Part shown: one piece after another, positions 52,801-60,269 of the stretch | Layout: each line of letters starts with the position of its first letter | Position numbering within the stretch: the stretch's first letter is position 1 | Assembly: GCA_020026155.1 (NCBI GenBank) | Contig: JAHHQX010000001.1 | Location: 90,919-154,918, forward strand | DNA length: 64,000 nt | DNA from: Actinobacillus sp. | GTDB lineage: Bacteria; Pseudomonadota; Gammaproteobacteria; Enterobacterales; Pasteurellaceae | Direction of reading: 5' to 3' | Program-made: the position numbers and the translations under genes | The notes under the pieces: model-generated | The model's input: the letters and a program-made list of their open reading frames with translations, nothing else | Told to the model about the DNA's origin: nothing | The model's database searches: none

Positions 52801-53200
52801 GAACTACAAGATCAGTCTGAACACTTTGTAATTGCGCTTGGACTTTGTTTAATTGTGATTGTAATTGATCCAGCGTGAATTTGTTGTATTCATTAATATC
52901 TAGATGATCGCTTTTCAATGCATTGATGTTCTCACGCGTATGTGCCAATGTTTTTGGCGCATTCGTAATGAGCTTCGTTAATGCTTCATTTTCCTTTTTT
53001 TGATTGGTTATTTGATCAAGCAATTGTAAAGCTGTCGTTAAATTAGTGATATCTTCCTTAGACGCATCACCAGATTTTTTTAATTGTTGTAATTGTGACT
53101 CCACGCTTGCTTTTGTTGGTAAATCTGCTGCAATCGTATTAAAAGATGCAAAGATTAAAACAAAAGAAAGGAATACGGATAGGATAAAATGACGTTTCAT
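49832..53200 (-). CDS. mscK: Large MscS-family mechanosensitive channel (MscK/KefA-like)
   Basis: A 1,122-residue multidomain channel. A signal peptide (about 1-24) is followed by a long periplasmic coiled-coil region rich in Gln, Lys and Leu (about 30-460). About eleven helices come next. The C-terminal MscS core has the pore helix region GLGFGLQEIFANFVSGLIILFE, the beta domain VGDVITIGNFSGTVSRIRIR and the IIVPNKAFVTERIVNW segment. It opens under membrane tension to release solutes. MscK and MscM (YjeP) are similar in size; the beta-domain sequence favours MscK. It contains an intragenic dispersed motif. Confidence 0.9.
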   Translation of the reverse strand: MKRHFILSVFLSFVLIFASFNTIAADLPTKASVESQLQQLKKSGDASKEDITNLTTALQLLDQITNQKKENEALTKLITNAPKTLAHTRENINALKSDHLDINEYNKFTLDQLQSQLNKVQAQLQSVQTDLVVLNSQLVNQRATPEKSQKFLSDNLIQSQKLEKSLFSDGISNSEKMKLTLQLALIKLQNSYNQNLLQGDSSLLSLYSVQLEEKNIEQQQLQLKQSTLQELINKKKLEETQQQAEQLKQAQQKDKDVSPLVLKQQSMNLAISQELIKQTTSLNNLTQDNLRITAVLNNLKQTERNINEQISALQGTLVLSRIINKQKQLLPEDTLINGLSKQITSLRIKIFDLTETRDNLYDVNGFIDKLASNSDKPISDEERQQLVPILQERYRLISNEIELLNNQLNLAINVELNQKQVISISDALQNKLQLQSFWVKSNPTMNTTWFANFLPKLQIELHSIYKALNFTGWHFYIIPATAISIILSFIGFLIEWQRKTINARLRHINNCVNTLKKDRQRFTPEAIIWTIILSLPSTFFLLAVLILGSTFFFENPVYVWVWATKMSLYWLFFATTLRILSPDPYSIGYRHFGLQKNNLEAFTRFLKSFIIVSYLWINASIFTHLEGGVNNDVIGQFATIVILIFSLFYCTPKINKALHLYESISSDSEGNLTFLFKIIAIISYLAPIGLIILIVLGYYYTALNLMHHLIISYFVLGSWSILRDVTYRAMLVFSRHLSYRRLLEKQEKLQQEGESNTNLPADDESFIQAQMAEDEVLAVSKIKAQVLRVVNIGLFLTLLALLYWVWSDLVTVAYYLESINLWQHTTMTPTGPVAQAVTLWNLIVALIIVLTTYALIRNLPGVLEVLLFTHVKFSQGTPYTITTLSTYFIFAMGAALAFATLGLSWNKLQWLFAALSVGLGFGLQEIFANFVSGLIILFERPVRVGDVITIGNFSGTVSRIRIRSTTLVDFDRKEIIVPNKAFVTERIVNWALSNSITRVKVFIGVAYGSDLDLVKRLLLQIADECPYALKDPKPTVYFMTFGASTLDHELRVYVNDIGHRNKSIDYINHRINALFAQHNIDIAFNQLDVYIKNTQSNEEIKVATYDLMQEGSQSKSTQMPTK
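52745..52772. repeat. Dispersed motif, copy 10, inside mscK
   Basis: On the minus strand CACGCC, CGAAAAATC, GC, AAAAATTTTT, encoding ATPEKSQKFLS in the mscK coiled-coil. Single arm, intragenic. Confidence 0.75.
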
Positions 53201-53208
53201 AACATTAC

Positions 53209-54657
53209 CTAAACTAATTTTTCTAATTCTTTTTGTAATAGATTCCGTGAAATTTTGATACTACCTTGATTCTGAAACTTTTCACTTTCTAATAAATAAT
53301 ATGCAATGGGATGTTTAAACTTCTCTAATTTTCCCAATAACCAGTTTTTAATAATGAGAATATTTTCCTCGTTAAAGGCTGTATTCAACTCTACCATTGC
53401 TACGGGACGATGTCCAAATTCTACATCGGAGATGGGTAATACGAATACTTGTTTTATAAAAGGATGTTCTTTTAAAATCGCTTCAATTTCCTCAGGCTGG
53501 ATATTTTCTCCACCCGAGATAAATTGATTATCAACACGGCCAATGATAAATAATTCGTTATCTTTCCATATCCCTTTATCTTTTGTAGCAAAAAAGCCCT
53601 CTTCGTTGGTTAGAGGTTTAATTCCATCTTTGTGCCAATATCCCAAAGCAAGTCCGGCACCCTTTAAACAAATTTCGTCGTTAACCAGTTTAAATATACG
53701 TTTTGGTAAAGGCTGCCCAACGCCTGAGCTTGCGTCAGCTTTTTTGGCAAAAATAGTTGATGCCATCTCGGTCATACCATAACCGCAATAACTTTGAATA
53801 TTTGCTTGAGTTAAAGCTTGGGTTAAGGCGACAGGAATACTTGCTCCTCCAAGTAGGACGTGCTGAGTTTGATAAGTGTTTTCGGGGTGCTCTGCCAAAT
53901 ATTGTAAAAAACGTTGCGCTTGAGTAGGGACTAGAGAGGCATGCGTCACTTGACTTAAGCTTTCGTAAAAATCATCTTCAACAAAGTGTAAGACGGCGGC
54001 ACTTTGTAACCAGCGCCATATAATACCTTGCCCCGATACATGATAAATAGGTAAGGATAAGAGATAGCTATCTGTCGCCTGAAAATGCATAAGTTCGCAG
54101 ACGCCTGCCGCGTTTTCTAAGTGTGCTTGGAGCGAATGAACGACTGCTTTGGGTAATCCCGTTGAACCCGAGGTAAGGGTCATAGTCACAGGTAAACTTT
54201 GATAGTCATCTTTTGTAAAAGAAAAAGTCGTGCCTAGGGGGGATAAAGACGATAAATTTGAATAATGCGGTAACGTTAATTCCACGCCCCGCTTTTCAGA
54301 AATTTTTTTGAGATCATCTTGAAGGTGGATTGCCGTTTGATCGAGATAATAAAAGTCAATCTGACTATTTTCAAAAATGGATGCGCATTTTTGTGCAGAA
54401 AAGGCAGGATTAATTCCTAATGCTCTTGCACCCAGCTGAATAGCGGCAAGATAAAGAAATAGCAAGTTTTCACTATTGCGCCCGCAAAGTGCGATCCCCG
54501 AACCTTTTTTGATCCCCTGGTGCTTGAGTTGTTCCGCAAAGGCATTAATAAGCCCTGTGACCTCTTTCCAAGAAAAAAGATTGCCTTGCGAATCTCGCAA
54601 AGCAATACGATTTTGGATCTTTTCGCATTTAGCGAAATCTTGCCATAGTAAGTTCAT
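53209..54657 (-). CDS. menE: 2-succinylbenzoate-CoA ligase
   Basis: Activates o-succinylbenzoate for menaquinone synthesis. The 482-residue acyl-CoA ligase has the AMP-binding P-loop TLTSGSTGLPKAVVHS, the GYGMTEM motif, and the C-terminal hinge FIIGRVDNQFISGGENIQPEEIE. The other men genes are absent from the window. It is 17 bases after seqA and 8 before mscK. It contains one dispersed motif. Confidence 0.94.
   Translation of the reverse strand: MNLLWQDFAKCEKIQNRIALRDSQGNLFSWKEVTGLINAFAEQLKHQGIKKGSGIALCGRNSENLLFLYLAAIQLGARALGINPAFSAQKCASIFENSQIDFYYLDQTAIHLQDDLKKISEKRGVELTLPHYSNLSSLSPLGTTFSFTKDDYQSLPVTMTLTSGSTGLPKAVVHSLQAHLENAAGVCELMHFQATDSYLLSLPIYHVSGQGIIWRWLQSAAVLHFVEDDFYESLSQVTHASLVPTQAQRFLQYLAEHPENTYQTQHVLLGGASIPVALTQALTQANIQSYCGYGMTEMASTIFAKKADASSGVGQPLPKRIFKLVNDEICLKGAGLALGYWHKDGIKPLTNEEGFFATKDKGIWKDNELFIIGRVDNQFISGGENIQPEEIEAILKEHPFIKQVFVLPISDVEFGHRPVAMVELNTAFNEENILIIKNWLLGKLEKFKHPIAYYLLESEKFQNQGSIKISRNLLQKELEKLV
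54283..54310. repeat. Dispersed motif, copy 11, inside menE
   Basis: CACGCC, CCGCTTTTC, AG, AAATTTTTTT on the plus strand; on the menE strand it encodes LKKISEKRGVE. Single arm, intragenic. Confidence 0.8.
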
Positions 54658-54674
54658 TTATTTTCTCGTTAGCG

Positions 54675-55256
54675 CTAGAAAAATTGACGAACTTTTTCAA
54701 CAAGTGCTTGAGGTAATTGCATTTCAAGCATTGTTCTTTCTAACATAAGCATTTTACGCTGGCTATTAGTATTAGTGATAACCCAGAAAGGGCTTTCTGG
54801 AATTTGTTTTGGTTTAGTATGAGTTCCATAACTTAATAAAGTTGCTTCATCACGTGCGAAATAAACTCGAGTGTGACCTTGTAACGGTTCAACGGCATTT
54901 GCAAAACTTTCTGGATTAGTACGGTATAGCACGCTTAAAATACGTAAGAAACGATTTACGCCTTTAGTTTCTTGTAAAAACGCGTCAGTTTTTAAGAGTG
55001 CTTCTACTTTTTGAGTAAGTTGTTGTACAGATTTAATTGGTTGTTTTTTTGCTTTTGGCTGTACAGAAACGACAGGTTCATCAATTGTATCGAAAATAGA
55101 AATATTTTCACCAATGTGATCTGCATTTGGATCCATAGTACATTGTGGAAAATTTAAAAGGCGACGCAAAATGTCCGAAGGACTTTCTTCACCAATTGCC
55201 GTCGTTTGGCTAGCAATATACTGATAAAGTTCGTCGTCAAGTTTCACTATTTTCAT
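54675..55256 (-). CDS. seqA: Replication initiation regulator SeqA
   Basis: Binds hemimethylated GATC sites and delays re-initiation at oriC. The 193-residue protein has the N-terminal multimerisation region (MKIVKLDDELYQYIASQT), a charged linker (KAKKQPIKSVQQ) and the C-terminal DNA-binding domain with VNRFLRILSVLYRTNP and YFARDEATLL. It heads the co-directional block seqA-menE-mscK-aroC-mepA-TSUP-lpxM and diverges from ybfF. Confidence 0.96.
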   Translation of the reverse strand: MKIVKLDDELYQYIASQTTAIGEESPSDILRRLLNFPQCTMDPNADHIGENISIFDTIDEPVVSVQPKAKKQPIKSVQQLTQKVEALLKTDAFLQETKGVNRFLRILSVLYRTNPESFANAVEPLQGHTRVYFARDEATLLSYGTHTKPKQIPESPFWVITNTNSQRKMLMLERTMLEMQLPQALVEKVRQFF

Positions 55257-55335
55257 TGTTAATTATCCTTGTGGGTTGATCTAATTCAAATTTTGCCACA
55301 TTATAACGGCTTATTTATAAATACTCTATGCAAAA

Positions 55336-56130
55336 ATGATGTCTGAAAAAAAATTACTTAACTTTGCGTTCTCTAATGAACAAAAGGATCCCAATTTACC
55401 TGTCCTCGTTTTTATCCATGGCTTATTTGGCGACTTAAATAATCTCGGCGTAATTGCGCGTGCATTTTCAGATCAATATCCTATTTTACGAATTGATCTG
55501 CGGAATCATGGACAAAGTTTTCATAGCAACGATATGAATTATAATTGCTTAAGCGAGGATGTGATTAATCTTTTGGATCATTTAAAGATCCAAAATGCGG
55601 TGTTGATTGGTCACTCAATGGGGGGAAAAACTGCGATGATGGTAGCAGGGAAACGCCCTGATTTAGTGTCTAAACTTGTTGTTATTGATATCGCTCCAGT
55701 AAATTATGGAGAACATGGTCATCGTGAAATTTTTAAAGGCTTAAAAGCGGTGGCGGCAGCGCAAGTAACGACACGTCAAGAAGCAAAGCAAATTCTTGCT
55801 CAGTATATTCAAAATGATGCGGTACAACAGTTTATGTTAAAGTCTTTTGATGCCCAGTCACCACAACGTTTTCGTTTTAATGTAAATGTTTTAGAAGATA
55901 ATTACTTAGCGATTATGGATTGGCAAGAAGTACTATTTTCTAAGCCGACTTTATTTATAAAAGGTAATGACTCAGATTATATTTTACCGCAATATCAGGC
56001 TGCGATCTTACGTCAATTTCCGCATGCAAAAGCATTCGTTGTACAAGGCAGTGGGCATTGGGTACATGCAGAAAAAACACAATCTGTAATTAGAGCAATT
56101 ACGCAGTTTTTAACAGTGAATAAAAGTTAA
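55336..56130 (+). CDS. ybfF: Alpha/beta-hydrolase esterase (YbfF)
   Basis: A 264-residue alpha/beta hydrolase acting on acyl-CoA or short esters. The nucleophile elbow is GHSMGG, the oxyanion region FIHGLFGDLNNL, and the catalytic His is in GSGHWVHAEK. The start has two adjacent ATG codons and no strong ribosome site; either may be used. The neighbours seqA and ybfE-fldA-fur match the order in E. coli. Confidence 0.93.
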   Translation: MMSEKKLLNFAFSNEQKDPNLPVLVFIHGLFGDLNNLGVIARAFSDQYPILRIDLRNHGQSFHSNDMNYNCLSEDVINLLDHLKIQNAVLIGHSMGGKTAMMVAGKRPDLVSKLVVIDIAPVNYGEHGHREIFKGLKAVAAAQVTTRQEAKQILAQYIQNDAVQQFMLKSFDAQSPQRFRFNVNVLEDNYLAIMDWQEVLFSKPTLFIKGNDSDYILPQYQAAILRQFPHAKAFVVQGSGHWVHAEKTQSVIRAITQFLTVNKS

Positions 56131-56170
56131 ACTTGAGTAAATAAATAAGGTTTTATTCGTGGGGGAGGCG

Positions 56171-56179
56171 TGTTATACT
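56171..56179 (+). promoter_or_regulatory. Probable promoter of ybfE-fldA-fur
   Basis: TGTTATACT is an extended -10 (TATACT 56174-56179) lying about 85 bases before the ybfE start. Confidence 0.5.
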
Positions 56180-56206
56180 GCCTTCACTTTTGAACTTGTA
56201 GCTTAT

Positions 56207-56223
56207 CATTCTCAATTAGAATG
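56207..56223. promoter_or_regulatory. Putative Fur box ahead of ybfE-fldA-fur
   Basis: The palindrome CATTCT-CAATT-AGAATG is similar to half-sites of the Fur consensus (GATAATGATAATCATTATC), particularly GAGAATGAT on the minus strand. It lies just downstream of the probable -10, where it would allow Fur autoregulation. The match is moderate. Confidence 0.35.
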
Positions 56224-56263
56224 CTAACTTTGAATGAAACTACGTAAAATCAGTGATTTGACA

Positions 56264-56548
56264 ATGGCGAAACAAGATGCAGATTGCATAACTCTAGATC
56301 TGTTCGCTACTACCTCTAAAATCGGACGCCCTCGGACAAATCCACTGAGTCGTGAACAACAACTTAGAATCAATAAACGCAATCAACTAAAACGGGATAA
56401 ATCAAGCGGATTACGTCGCGTAGAGTTAAAGTTGCATAAAGATTTAGTCAAACAACTCGAAAATTTAGCGTCTGAACAGGCAGTTAGTCGTTCGGAAATG
56501 ATTGAAAAAATTTTACAAAACTATTTTGCACTTCAAGGAAACAAATAA
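56264..56548 (+). CDS. ybfE: LexA-regulated-type ribbon-helix-helix protein YbfE
   Basis: A 94-residue protein with a basic N-terminal half (GRPRTNPLSREQQLRINKRNQLKRDK) and a C-terminal ribbon-helix-helix-like part (RRVELKLHKDLVKQLENLASEQAVSRSEMIEKIL). It matches E. coli YbfE. The ATG at 56264 (MAKQDAD) aligns with E. coli; an in-frame ATG at 56234 would add ten residues, and neither has a strong ribosome site. No clear LexA box was found upstream. The stop overlaps the fldA ATG by one base. Confidence 0.88.
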   Translation: MAKQDADCITLDLFATTSKIGRPRTNPLSREQQLRINKRNQLKRDKSSGLRRVELKLHKDLVKQLENLASEQAVSRSEMIEKILQNYFALQGNK

Positions 56549-57072
56549 TGGCAATTATTGGTTTATTTTATGGAAGCGATACAGGTAATACTGAAAATAT
56601 CGCGAAAATGATTCAAAAAAATTTAGGAAAAGATGTTGTTGATATTTTTGATATCGCAAAATCAAGCAAAGAAGATATCCAAAAATACGATTTCCTTATT
56701 TTAGGTATCCCGACTTGGTATTACGGTGAAGCGCAATGTGATTGGGATGATTTCTTCCCAACTTTAGGTGAAATTGATTTCACTGATAAACTTGTAGCTA
56801 TTTTTGGTTGCGGGGATCAAGAAGACTATGCGGAATATTTCTGCGATGCGATGGGCACGATTCGCGATATTATTGAACCAAAAGGGGCAATTATTGTGGG
56901 TAACTGGTCAACTGATGGATATCATTTTGAGTCTTCACAAGCATGTCTTGATGATAAAACCTTTGTTGGGCTTTGCATCGATGAAGATCGCCAGCCAGAA
57001 TTAACTGATGAACGTGTAGCAACTTGGTGTAAACAACTTCAAGATGAGATGTGTTTAGCAGAATTGGTTTAA
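56548..57072 (+). CDS. fldA: Flavodoxin I
   Basis: A 174-residue FMN electron carrier. The phosphate loop GSDTGNTENIA is at residues 8-18 and the flavin loops are in PTWYYGEAQCDWDDF and FGCGDQEDYAEYFCDA. It is the long-chain type. It overlaps ybfE by one base and is 49 bases before fur, the order found in E. coli and H. influenzae. Confidence 0.96.
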   Translation: MAIIGLFYGSDTGNTENIAKMIQKNLGKDVVDIFDIAKSSKEDIQKYDFLILGIPTWYYGEAQCDWDDFFPTLGEIDFTDKLVAIFGCGDQEDYAEYFCDAMGTIRDIIEPKGAIIVGNWSTDGYHFESSQACLDDKTFVGLCIDEDRQPELTDERVATWCKQLQDEMCLAELV

Positions 57073-57124
57073 TGACCATTAACCAAATAACAATAACGAA
57101 CTATGATGAAAAGGGGAGCACATG

Positions 57125-57583
57125 ATGTCTGAAGAAAATATTCAACGATTAAAAAAAGCAGGTCTAAAAATTACTGAACCACGTTTAACAATTTTAGACT
57201 TAATGCAGAAAAATCGTGTTGATATGCAGCACTTTACCGCAGAAGATATCTATCGTCTTTTAATTGAAGAAGGCGAGGAAATTGGTCTTGCGACAGTATA
57301 TCGCGTATTAAATCAATTTGATGAAGCAGGTATTTTAGTGCGTCATAATTTTGAAGGTAACAAGTCCGTCTTTGAAATTAACCCAACTGAACATCACGAT
57401 CATATTATTTGTCTAGATTGCGGACAAGTATTTGAATTTAAAGATGAAGTAATTGAACAACGTCAACGTCAGATTAGTGACGATCACGGTATTGTTCTGG
57501 AAAATCATAGTCTTTATCTCTACGGTAGATGTAAGGATAAGGAAGCTTGTAAAGCTTACCAACAACAAGCTAAAAAGAGATAA
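57125..57583 (+). CDS. fur: Ferric uptake regulator Fur
   Basis: Iron-sensing repressor. The 152-residue protein has an N-terminal winged helix (TAEDIYRLLIEEGEEIGLATVYRVLNQF) and a metal-binding dimerisation domain with EHHDHIICLDCGQVFEF. Two adjacent ATG codons occur; the second (57125) is preferred since GGGGAG lies 6 bases ahead of it, but 57122 is possible. A terminator follows. Confidence 0.96.
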   Translation: MSEENIQRLKKAGLKITEPRLTILDLMQKNRVDMQHFTAEDIYRLLIEEGEEIGLATVYRVLNQFDEAGILVRHNFEGNKSVFEINPTEHHDHIICLDCGQVFEFKDEVIEQRQRQISDDHGIVLENHSLYLYGRCKDKEACKAYQQQAKKR

Positions 57584-57594
57584 ATTGAAAAAGA

Positions 57595-57626
57595 TAATGC
57601 GGTTTAGAAAAACCGCATTATTTTTA
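57595..57626 (+). terminator. Terminator after fur
   Basis: AATGCGGTTT, loop AGAA, AAACCGCATT then ATTTTT. Confidence 0.9.
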
Positions 57627-57674
57627 TGTGTAGATTAAGATTGAATAAAAAGTAGAAGAAATACTTTTTATGAA

Positions 57675-58097
57675 TTAGTCGTCAAGAGGAACGACAAGCA
57701 TATCTACTTTCACGCTATTCATGACTTGGCGAGTAGAAGACATCAATTTACTCCAGAAATCTTGGTGATGACCCGTCACAAGTAAATCAATTTGATATTT
57801 ATCCACTGCATCTTCTAAAGCTTGTACAAGATCGCCATTTCCACTGAGTTCTTCTGCGACAGGGTAGTCAATAGATTTAGCGAGTTGCATTAAAGCTTGA
57901 TGGCTTTCATCATTAACACGTTCTTGCATTGATGTCATATTTACATCAATTAAGCCGGTATATAAATCTGAAAAATTCACATCAACATGAATAATAGAAA
58001 GTTTTGCTTTATGTAATTTGGCAATAGTTGCTGCTTTCTTTACCAGTATTTCGCTGTCTTCAGAAAGATCTACTGCAACAAGAATATGTTGGTACAT
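57675..58097 (-). CDS. uspA: Universal stress protein A
   Basis: A 140-residue UspA-class protein (MYQHILVAVDLSEDSEILVKKA), with LSIIHVDVNFSDLYTG and the C-terminal DLLVTGHHQDFW and VKVDMLVVP. It lacks the Gly-rich G2xG9xG(S/T) ATP-binding signature, as UspA itself does. It forms cytoplasmic dimers under growth arrest. It is divergent from mazG. Confidence 0.94.
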   Translation of the reverse strand: MYQHILVAVDLSEDSEILVKKAATIAKLHKAKLSIIHVDVNFSDLYTGLIDVNMTSMQERVNDESHQALMQLAKSIDYPVAEELSGNGDLVQALEDAVDKYQIDLLVTGHHQDFWSKLMSSTRQVMNSVKVDMLVVPLDD

Positions 58098-58235
58098 CTT
58101 AATCTCCTTAAGGTTAGCTTAATTAACTTTCTTGAATCATATCAAACTGAATTATAAAAAACAGCTAGAAAGATCACATTTTTAATAAAATATTTTATAA
58201 TTTTTAAAGAATTATGCAAAAAAGCGGGAGGGAAA

Positions 58236-59024
58236 ATGCGCTATACCATTCAAGATTTTATTCAAATTATTGCACAATTACGCGATCCAGAGCACGGGTG
58301 CCCATGGGATTTAAAGCAAGATTTTAATACGATGATTCCGCATTTATTAGAAGAAAGTTATGAAGTCGTTGAGGCAATTGAAAAACAAGATATGACTAAT
58401 TTGCGAGAAGAATTAGGCGATCTATTGCTACAAGTGATTTTTCTTAGTCAATTAGCAAAAGAGAAAAATTTATTCGATTTTGAGGACGTGGTAGATGATG
58501 TAAGTGCGAAAATTATTCGTCGACATCCTCATGTTTTTGGCGATGTACAAGCGAATAATGCCGAGGAAGCATTAGCAAGCTGGAATAGCGTTAAAGCAGC
58601 CGAACACAAAGAAAAAGGCACACTTTCTATTCTAGATAATATTCCACAGGCATTCCCGGCATTAATGCGTGCTGAAAAAATTCAAAAACGTTGCGCTAAA
58701 GTAGGCTTTGATTGGCAAAATTTAGAACCGGTGGTGGATAAAGTAGAGGAAGAATTGCAAGAAGTAAAAGCGGAAATTATGCGTTCTCCACAAGATCAAA
58801 ATGCCATTCAAGAAGAAATGGGTGATTTATTTTTTGCCACTGTCAATCTGGCGCGACATTTAAAATGTAAGCCAGAAGAAACATTACGTGCAGCGAATGC
58901 TAAATTTGAGCGCCGTTTCAGACAAGTAGAACATAAATTAAATCAGCAAAGTAAAAGCTTTAATGATGTTAGTCTTGATGAAATGGATGCATTATGGGAT
59001 GAAGTAAAAAAAGAGGAAAAATAA
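58236..59024 (+). CDS. mazG: Nucleoside triphosphate pyrophosphohydrolase MazG
   Basis: A 262-residue house-cleaning NTPase with two MazG domains. The first has HLLEESYEVVEAIE and REELGDLLLQVIF, and the second EVEEELQEVKAEI and EEMGDLFFATVNLARHL, each with the metal-binding ExxE...ExxD pattern. It hydrolyses non-canonical NTPs and, in E. coli, lowers ppGpp. No mazEF genes are near. A terminator follows. Confidence 0.95.
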   Translation: MRYTIQDFIQIIAQLRDPEHGCPWDLKQDFNTMIPHLLEESYEVVEAIEKQDMTNLREELGDLLLQVIFLSQLAKEKNLFDFEDVVDDVSAKIIRRHPHVFGDVQANNAEEALASWNSVKAAEHKEKGTLSILDNIPQAFPALMRAEKIQKRCAKVGFDWQNLEPVVDKVEEELQEVKAEIMRSPQDQNAIQEEMGDLFFATVNLARHLKCKPEETLRAANAKFERRFRQVEHKLNQQSKSFNDVSLDEMDALWDEVKKEEK

Positions 59025-59029
59025 ATCAA

Positions 59030-59058
59030 TAATGCCGTGAGAGATTCACGGCATTTTA
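59030..59058 (+). terminator. Terminator after mazG
   Basis: ATGCCGTGA, loop GAGAT, TCACGGCAT then TTT. Confidence 0.88.
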
Positions 59059-59072
59059 TCGGATTAAACCAT

Positions 59073-59615
59073 TTAGAATAACAGACCATTTTTGACTTTA
59101 GTTGCAATCTCATCACCGACTAAATTTGCCAAAATTGCTAATGCAAATTCCATTGCCGTTGCTGGACCACGAGAAGTGATAACATTTTTGCAGATAACGA
59201 CATTTTTATCGGTTTCATATCCTGGTTTTAACACTGTTTTTTCAAAGCCTGGATAACAAGTATAGTGAGATTTTAGTACGTTGGCTGTTGCAAGCGCCCA
59301 AGGGGCTGCACAAATTGCAGCAATTAATTTTCCTTTTTGATCAAAGGTTTTGAGAACATTTTGCAGTTCAACACTTTTTGCTAAATGTTCACTACCCGGT
59401 AACCCACCCGGTAGGATAATAGCATCAAGATTTTGCGGATCAATTTCAGTTAATAAACAATCCGCTTGCAATTGGATTTGATGTGCACCAGTAACAGGAC
59501 GTTGTTTTAACCCCGCTATAACCACTTCTACACCGCCACGACGTAAAACATCAATGACCGTGACTGCCTCTAGCTCTTCAAAACCTTCAGCTAAAATAAT
59601 TGTTGCTTTTTTCAT
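59073..59615 (-). CDS. yajL: DJ-1/ThiJ-family protein YajL
   Basis: A 180-residue DJ-1/PfpI protein, a chaperone/deglycase-type oxidative stress protein. The conserved cysteine is in AAICAAPWALA, with the upstream glutamate in LAEGFEELEAVTV. The start is the ATG at 59615 (MKKATIILAEGF): AAGGAG lies 6 bases ahead and the twelve codons upstream of it do not fit the family. Confidence 0.93.
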   Translation of the reverse strand: MKKATIILAEGFEELEAVTVIDVLRRGGVEVVIAGLKQRPVTGAHQIQLQADCLLTEIDPQNLDAIILPGGLPGSEHLAKSVELQNVLKTFDQKGKLIAAICAAPWALATANVLKSHYTCYPGFEKTVLKPGYETDKNVVICKNVITSRGPATAMEFALAILANLVGDEIATKVKNGLLF

Positions 59616-59784
59616 ATACATCTCCTTGGTGGGTTGAATTTTTACCAACATAGTATTTTTATGAAAAAATTCAAGGGGACGCTTTTAAGTTGAGTTTAAA
59701 TCCTTCATAAATCGATCTATAATTACACAACATGGTGAGGGTATCGCTATGTATTTAGTTTTAGGCTAAACTGGAGTTAATACT

Positions 59785-60192
59785 ATGACACAAGAAAAAA
59801 CAACCCCAACTACAAATTCCTCTGAACCAACCAAAAAATCTTTAAAATCAAAAAGTTATTTTTGGATCATCTTATTTATCATTTTTATTGTCGTGATTTT
59901 CTATTATTGGTATAAATTACCGCATCCGACTATGGTCGAACCCGTAGCAACACAAAATGTGGTGGCAGAACGGGCGGTAACGACTTTTGTAAATCATGAA
60001 ACCGCACCTAAAAAAGAAGAATTGCAATATGCCGAAACTAATCAAAATCAAGTCGTAAAACAAGTTTCGCAAAATGCTACTCAAAATGATTTACCATTGC
60101 AGGGAGAAAATTTTGAAGTACCTTCTGAAAATGGCGAAATTGCTCAACCAGTCAATATTATTGCGCCAGTAAAAAAGGCTGATCACAAATAA
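59785..60192 (+). CDS. Hypothetical single-helix membrane protein
   Basis: A 135-residue protein I do not recognise. A short cytoplasmic N-terminus (Thr/Ser/Lys-rich, net positive just before the membrane) leads to one helix (about 25-44, YFWIILFIIFIVVIFYYWY). A low-complexity tail follows, rich in Gln, Asn, Val and Glu. The topology is N-in, with a periplasmic tail of about 90 residues. There is no lipobox or catalytic motif. GGAG lies 9-10 bases before the ATG, so translation is plausible. It is flanked by yajL (divergent) and a palindromic motif before mpl. Confidence 0.7.
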   Translation: MTQEKTTPTTNSSEPTKKSLKSKSYFWIILFIIFIVVIFYYWYKLPHPTMVEPVATQNVVAERAVTTFVNHETAPKKEELQYAETNQNQVVKQVSQNATQNDLPLQGENFEVPSENGEIAQPVNIIAPVKKADHK

Positions 60193-60207
60193 TTGTCAGG
60201 ACAATAT

Positions 60208-60251
60208 CACGCCCCGATTTTCGCAAAAATTTTTAGGAAAATTGGGGCGTG
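60208..60251. repeat. Dispersed palindromic motif, copy 12
   Basis: CACGCC, CCGATTTTC, loop GCAAAAATTTTTAG, GAAAATTGG, GGCGTG. It lies between the convergent hypothetical gene and mpl and can terminate both. It is almost identical to copy 5. Confidence 0.9.
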
Positions 60252-60269
60252 ATTATTTAGAAGCACTTC

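Noticed and set aside
58155..58180. A CRP site between uspA and mazG (AGCTAGAAAGATCACATTT)
   Set aside because: Only the TCACA half fits; the other half is AGCTA, so the match is too weak to list.
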